13,785 nt of DNA from Sandaracinobacteroides sp031425455 (GTDB lineage Bacteria > Pseudomonadota > Alphaproteobacteria > Sphingomonadales > Sphingomonadaceae). The stretch lies in contig JANPJJ010000158.1 of the NCBI GenBank assembly GCA_031425455.1, positions 1 through 13,785 of the forward strand, given 5' to 3'. The notes beneath the pieces were generated by a model. It saw nothing but the letters and a program-made list of their open reading frames with translations, was not told where the DNA came from and ran no database searches. The stretch's first letter is position 1. Each line of letters begins with the position of its first letter. The position numbers and the translations under genes were made by a program. Positions 13,132 to 13,785 of the stretch are shown one piece after another.

Positions 13132-13785
13132 ATGTTCCGCAAGATCCTGATCGCCAACCGGGGCGAAATCGCGCTGCGCATCCACCGCGCAGCGCGCGAC
13201 ATGGGCATCAAGACCGTCGCCGTGCACTCCACCGCAGACGCGACGGCGAAGCATGTCCGCCTGGCCGACGAGGCGATCTGCATCGGCCCGCCGTCTGCGA
13301 CCGACAGCTATCTGAACATCCCGAACATCATCGCGGCCGCCGAAATCGCCCAGGCCGATGCCATCCACCCGGGCTATGGCTTCCTTTCCGAAAATGCGCG
13401 CTTCGCCGAGATCGTGGAGGAGCACCGGATCACCTGGATCGGGCCGTCGCCTGAACATATCCGCACGATGGGCGACAAGGTGGAAGCGAAGCGGACGGCG
13501 GGCGCGCTCGGCCTGCCGCTGGTGCCGGGCTCCGACGGGGCGGTGGAGACCGTCGACGAGGCGCGGGCCGTTGCCGAGAAGTTCGGCTACCCCGTGCTGA
13601 TCAAGGCCGCGGCGGGCGGCGGCGGGCGCGGCATGAAGGTGGTCGAGAACGGCGCCATGCTGGAGGGCGCGTTCCGCCAGTGCCGGCAAGAGGCCAAGGC
13701 CGCCTTCGGCCACGACGCCGTCTATATCGAGAAATATCTGACGAACCCGCGCCATATCGAATTTCAGGTGTTCGGCGACGGCAAG
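13132..13785 (+). CDS. accC: Biotin carboxylase subunit of acetyl-CoA carboxylase (3' truncated by window edge)
   Basis: The first 218 codons of a gene that runs off the right edge; family members have about 450 residues. AccC uses ATP and bicarbonate to carboxylate the biotin on AccB. The N-terminal domain begins MFRKILIANRGEIALRI and continues with IHPGYGFLSENARFAEI (79-95). The ATP-grasp region is present: Lys116 in RTMGDKVEAKR, Lys158 in YPVLIKAAAGG, the glycine-rich loop GGGGRGM (162-168), and YIEKYLTNPRHIEFQV. No truncation or frameshift is visible before the edge. The start at 13132 lies 13 bp behind accB with a weak ribosome binding site, in line with translational coupling. A propionyl-CoA or pyruvate carboxylase paralogue is excluded in practice by the adjacent accB. 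Confidence 0.96.
   Translation, partial: MFRKILIANRGEIALRIHRAARDMGIKTVAVHSTADATAKHVRLADEAICIGPPSATDSYLNIPNIIAAAEIAQADAIHPGYGFLSENARFAEIVEEHRITWIGPSPEHIRTMGDKVEAKRTAGALGLPLVPGSDGAVETVDEARAVAEKFGYPVLIKAAAGGGGRGMKVVENGAMLEGAFRQCRQEAKAAFGHDAVYIEKYLTNPRHIEFQVFGDGK

Noticed and set aside
1..13785. Mobile element, prophage, CRISPR or tRNA/rRNA genes
   Set aside because: No transposase, integrase, phage protein, regularly spaced repeat array or tRNA/rRNA-like sequence was recognised on either strand.

Overview
The window is 13.8 kb of GC-rich DNA with dense, short-spaced genes and frequent start/stop overlaps. The protein set points to an alphaproteobacterium, most likely Sphingomonadales: a PEPxxWA-CTERM surface protein, a short NAD kinase of about 257 residues, a ThiS-ThiG fusion, a TIGR02117/DUF2459 protein and an aroQ-accB-accC cluster. 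That placement rests on gene content recalled from the families, not on any search. No tRNA, rRNA, CRISPR array, transposase or integrase was seen.

Layout. (1) 1-1864, plus strand: the C-terminal part of the flagellar export switch protein FlhB, cut by the left window edge, then a periplasmic AMIN-amidase (AmiC type). (2) 1950-4175, minus strand: a SelO-type protein AMPylase and, upstream of it, a TetR-family regulator. The convergent amidase/selO junction carries two perfect inverted repeats, one at each stop codon. (3) 4249-6830, plus strand, divergent from the TetR gene: a tightly packed three-gene cassette of alpha/beta hydrolase, DUF2459 protein and zinc-free MDR-family oxidoreductase. 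The divergent gap holds a promoter-like sequence for tetR bracketed by an inverted repeat that could be the regulator's operator. (4) 6926-10310, plus strand: moaA, NAD kinase, a family IV (HSL-like) esterase and the RNA pyrophosphohydrolase rppH. A large palindromic element lies between moaA and the NAD kinase gene, and a 14-nt piece of it recurs upstream of moaA. (5) 10456-11121, plus: a secreted PEPxxWA-CTERM protein whose stop codon overlaps that of the convergent thiSG gene (11118-12119, minus). (6) 12168 to the right edge, plus: aroQ, accB and accC (the last cut by the window edge).

Most of the window is housekeeping: cofactor synthesis (molybdopterin, thiamine, NADP), shikimate pathway, fatty-acid initiation, mRNA turnover and cell-wall remodelling. 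The part least explained by known biology is the TetR/hydrolase/DUF2459/oxidoreductase block. The DUF2459 protein shows a His-then-Cys order that would fit a circularly permuted papain-fold (NlpC/P60-like) enzyme. I see no clear sign of a wholly new system; the candidates are listed with modest scores.
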